Shown here: positions 61,685 through 63,297 of the stretch, piece by piece
Layout: each line of letters begins with the position of its first letter
Position numbering within the stretch: the stretch's first letter is position 1
Assembly: GCF_004791165.1 (NCBI RefSeq)
Contig: NZ_SRUZ01000008.1
Span: forward strand, 1 to 63,297
Source of the DNA: Mesorhizobium sp. M8A.F.Ca.ET.218.01.1.1
GTDB lineage: Bacteria > Pseudomonadota > Alphaproteobacteria > Rhizobiales > Rhizobiaceae
Direction of reading: 5' to 3'
Length of the DNA stretch: 63,297 nt
The notes under the pieces: generated by a model
What the model was told of the DNA's origin: nothing
Database searches by the model: none
Seen by the model: only the letters and a program-made list of their open reading frames with translations
Translations under genes and position numbers: made by a program

Positions 61685-63297
61685 ATGGCCCTTGCCAATA
61701 GCGGGAGCGAGGCTGAATCCGTCGAGCAATCGAGCCATTCCGAGGTTGAGCAGCACAGCACCAAGGTTCTGATGCTGGGCGCGCTCGGCGTCGTCTATGG
61801 CGATATAGGCACAAGTCCGATCTACGCCTTTCGCGAGGCGCTTCACGCTTCGCCCGGCATCGATACGCGCGTTCACGTGCTTGGCGTTTTGTCGCTGATT
61901 GTCTGGGCGCTGACGATCATCGTCACCATCAAATACGTCGCCTTCGTGCTTCGTGCCGACAACAAGGGCGAAGGCGGCACGCTGTCGCTGATGTCGCTGG
62001 CACGCAGCGCCTATCCCAAGGGCGCTCGACTGATCCTCGTGATCGGCCTTTGCGGCGCGGCGCTGTTTTTCGGCGATTCGATCATAACGCCGGCCATCTC
62101 GGTGCTGTCGGCGGTCGAAGGCCTGACGGTGGTGACCCCGGCGCTGGACGCCTATGTCGTGCCGATCACGCTGGTCATCCTTGCCATCCTGTTCTCCGTG
62201 CAGCGCTTCGGCACGGGAAAGGTAGCGGCGGTGTTCGGGCCGGTGACGGCGCTGTGGTTCCTGGCGATCGGCGTCGCGGGCATTTATCACTTGATGGATG
62301 ATCCATCGATCCTGCTGGCCATCAATCCCTATTACGCGGTTGCCTATCTGGCCAGCACACCCACCGCCGCCTTCGTCACTGTCGGCGCGGTGTTCCTGGC
62401 CGTGACCGGGGCCGAGGCGCTTTATGTCGATCTCGGCCATTTCGGACGCAAGCCGATCGTGCTGGCATGGTTTTCCGTGGTGTTTCCCTGCCTGCTGCTC
62501 AACTATTTCGGGCAGGGCGCCTTTGTGCTCGCCAATGATGGAAAACCGACCAATCCGTTCTTCCAGATGCTGCCTGACTGGGCGCTGATGCCGATGGTGG
62601 GACTGGCAACGGCGGCGACCGTCATTGCCAGTCAGGCGGTCATTTCAGGGGCTTTTTCACTGACCCGCCAGGCGGTGCAGCTCAACCTTCTGCCACGCAT
62701 CGAGGTGCAACATACCTCGGAAATGCAGTCCGGGCAGATCTACATGCCGCGCGTCAACCTGCTCATCGCGATGGGCGTGATGCTGCTGGTGGTCGGTTTC
62801 GGCAGTTCGAGTTCGCTGGCTTCCGCCTACGGCATCTCGGTGACCGGCGAAATGCTGATGACGACGATCCTGCTGTTCGTGGTGATGCGCAAGATGTGGA
62901 AATGGAAGCTGGCGCTCGCCCTGGCGCTGACTTTGCTGTTCGGCATTATCGACAGCGGCTTCTTCCTGGCCAATGTCGTGAAGATCGTTGAAGGCGGCTG
63001 GGTCTCGATCACCGTTGCGAGCCTGATGGGGCTGATCATGTGGACGTGGATACGCGGCAGCCGCTATCTCTTCGACAAGACCCGCCGCAACGAGATCCCG
63101 CTCGATTTCCTCGCCGGCAACCTGTTGAAGAAAAAGCCGCAGCTGGTCTCGGGCACCGCCGTGTTCCTAACCAGCGATCCCTTGAGCGCACCGACCGCGC
63201 TGATGCACAGCCTGAAGCATTACAAGGTGCTGCACGAGCAGAACGTCATCCTCTCGGTGGTCACCGCACCGCAGCCGGTGGTGCCCGACAGCGAGCG
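61685..63297 (+). CDS. kup: KUP family potassium transporter (cut by the right edge)
   Basis: The 5' 537 codons of a Kup/HAK/KT transporter are present. ALGVVYGDIGTSPIYAFREAL is the hallmark N-terminus, followed by NKGEGGTLSLM, FFGDSIITPAISVLSAVEG and VTGAEALYVDLGHFGRKPI, then about twelve spans and the start of the cytoplasmic C-terminal domain. GGAGAGTGGTCG precedes the ATG. Family members are about 630 residues, so roughly 90 residues lie beyond the window. It imports K+ with protons. Confidence 0.96.
   Translation, partial: MALANSGSEAESVEQSSHSEVEQHSTKVLMLGALGVVYGDIGTSPIYAFREALHASPGIDTRVHVLGVLSLIVWALTIIVTIKYVAFVLRADNKGEGGTLSLMSLARSAYPKGARLILVIGLCGAALFFGDSIITPAISVLSAVEGLTVVTPALDAYVVPITLVILAILFSVQRFGTGKVAAVFGPVTALWFLAIGVAGIYHLMDDPSILLAINPYYAVAYLASTPTAAFVTVGAVFLAVTGAEALYVDLGHFGRKPIVLAWFSVVFPCLLLNYFGQGAFVLANDGKPTNPFFQMLPDWALMPMVGLATAATVIASQAVISGAFSLTRQAVQLNLLPRIEVQHTSEMQSGQIYMPRVNLLIAMGVMLLVVGFGSSSSLASAYGISVTGEMLMTTILLFVVMRKMWKWKLALALALTLLFGIIDSGFFLANVVKIVEGGWVSITVASLMGLIMWTWIRGSRYLFDKTRRNEIPLDFLAGNLLKKKPQLVSGTAVFLTSDPLSAPTALMHSLKHYKVLHEQNVILSVVTAPQPVVPDSE

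Overview
The window is a GC-rich chromosomal segment from an alphaproteobacterium of the Hyphomicrobiales, most likely Mesorhizobium or a close relative. This rests on the gene families and gene order (sspB-DUF4169-RHH; folA-hflK-hflC-DUF2065-degP; serB/miaA; ilvBH), a circularly permuted two-piece tmRNA with tag ANDNYAEARLAA, rhizobial-type dispersed palindromic repeats, and dense coding with ATGA/TGATG overlaps. No nodulation, nitrogen-fixation, conjugation, phage or CRISPR genes were seen, and no tRNA or rRNA.

Layout. 1-1250: repeats, a possible insertion-sequence end and two small genes. 1.3-9.5 kb: dienelactone hydrolase; a LOV blue-light histidine kinase with its single-domain response regulator; an EamA exporter divergent from an Lrp/AsnC regulator; a hotdog thioesterase divergent from a D-lactate-dehydrogenase-like flavoprotein; a DyP peroxidase. 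9.6-20.6 kb: a giant AsmA-like protein, an ECF sigma factor with a SnoaL tail, a MarR regulator divergent from a CLC chloride channel with CBS domains, the sspB operon, and a TetR regulator divergent from a Bcr/CflA drug exporter. 20.7-23.2 kb: small enzymes, ssrA (tmRNA) on the minus strand, a DUF2853 gene and a facing pair of palindromic repeats.

23.2-36.5 kb: a housekeeping block (thyA ... folA, hflK, hflC, degP, serB, miaA) into which a molybdate unit (Mop-like protein, modABC, ModE-like regulator), cobF and a DUF4424 gene are interposed. Two matching Mo-box-like sites flank the molybdate genes. 36.6-49.1 kb: an accessory stretch with a GGDEF diguanylate cyclase, a HerA-like ATPase, an XRE-cupin regulator, a GNAT enzyme, and a LysR regulator divergent from a two-gene oxygenase operon. 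That operon is a gamma-butyrobetaine-hydroxylase-like enzyme plus a PhnZ-like HD oxygenase, the TmpA/TmpB arrangement that releases glycine betaine and phosphate from a quaternary-amine phosphonate. It is followed by a sigma-54-controlled operon (AcoR-type activator, alcohol dehydrogenase, SnoaL-FMO fusion) with a near-consensus -24/-12 promoter.

49.2-63.3 kb: ilvB-ilvH behind a short leader peptide rich in branched-chain residues and an attenuator terminator; a LysE exporter; an RND efflux pair with a palindrome cluster upstream; a cobalt-type nitrile hydratase (alpha, beta, accessory protein); a RecD-like helicase; a SpoIIAA-like protein; pdxJ; and kup, which runs off the right edge.

All functions are read from motifs and family knowledge; no database search was possible. 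Start codons were chosen from ribosome-binding sites and family lengths, and several differ from the longest open frame.
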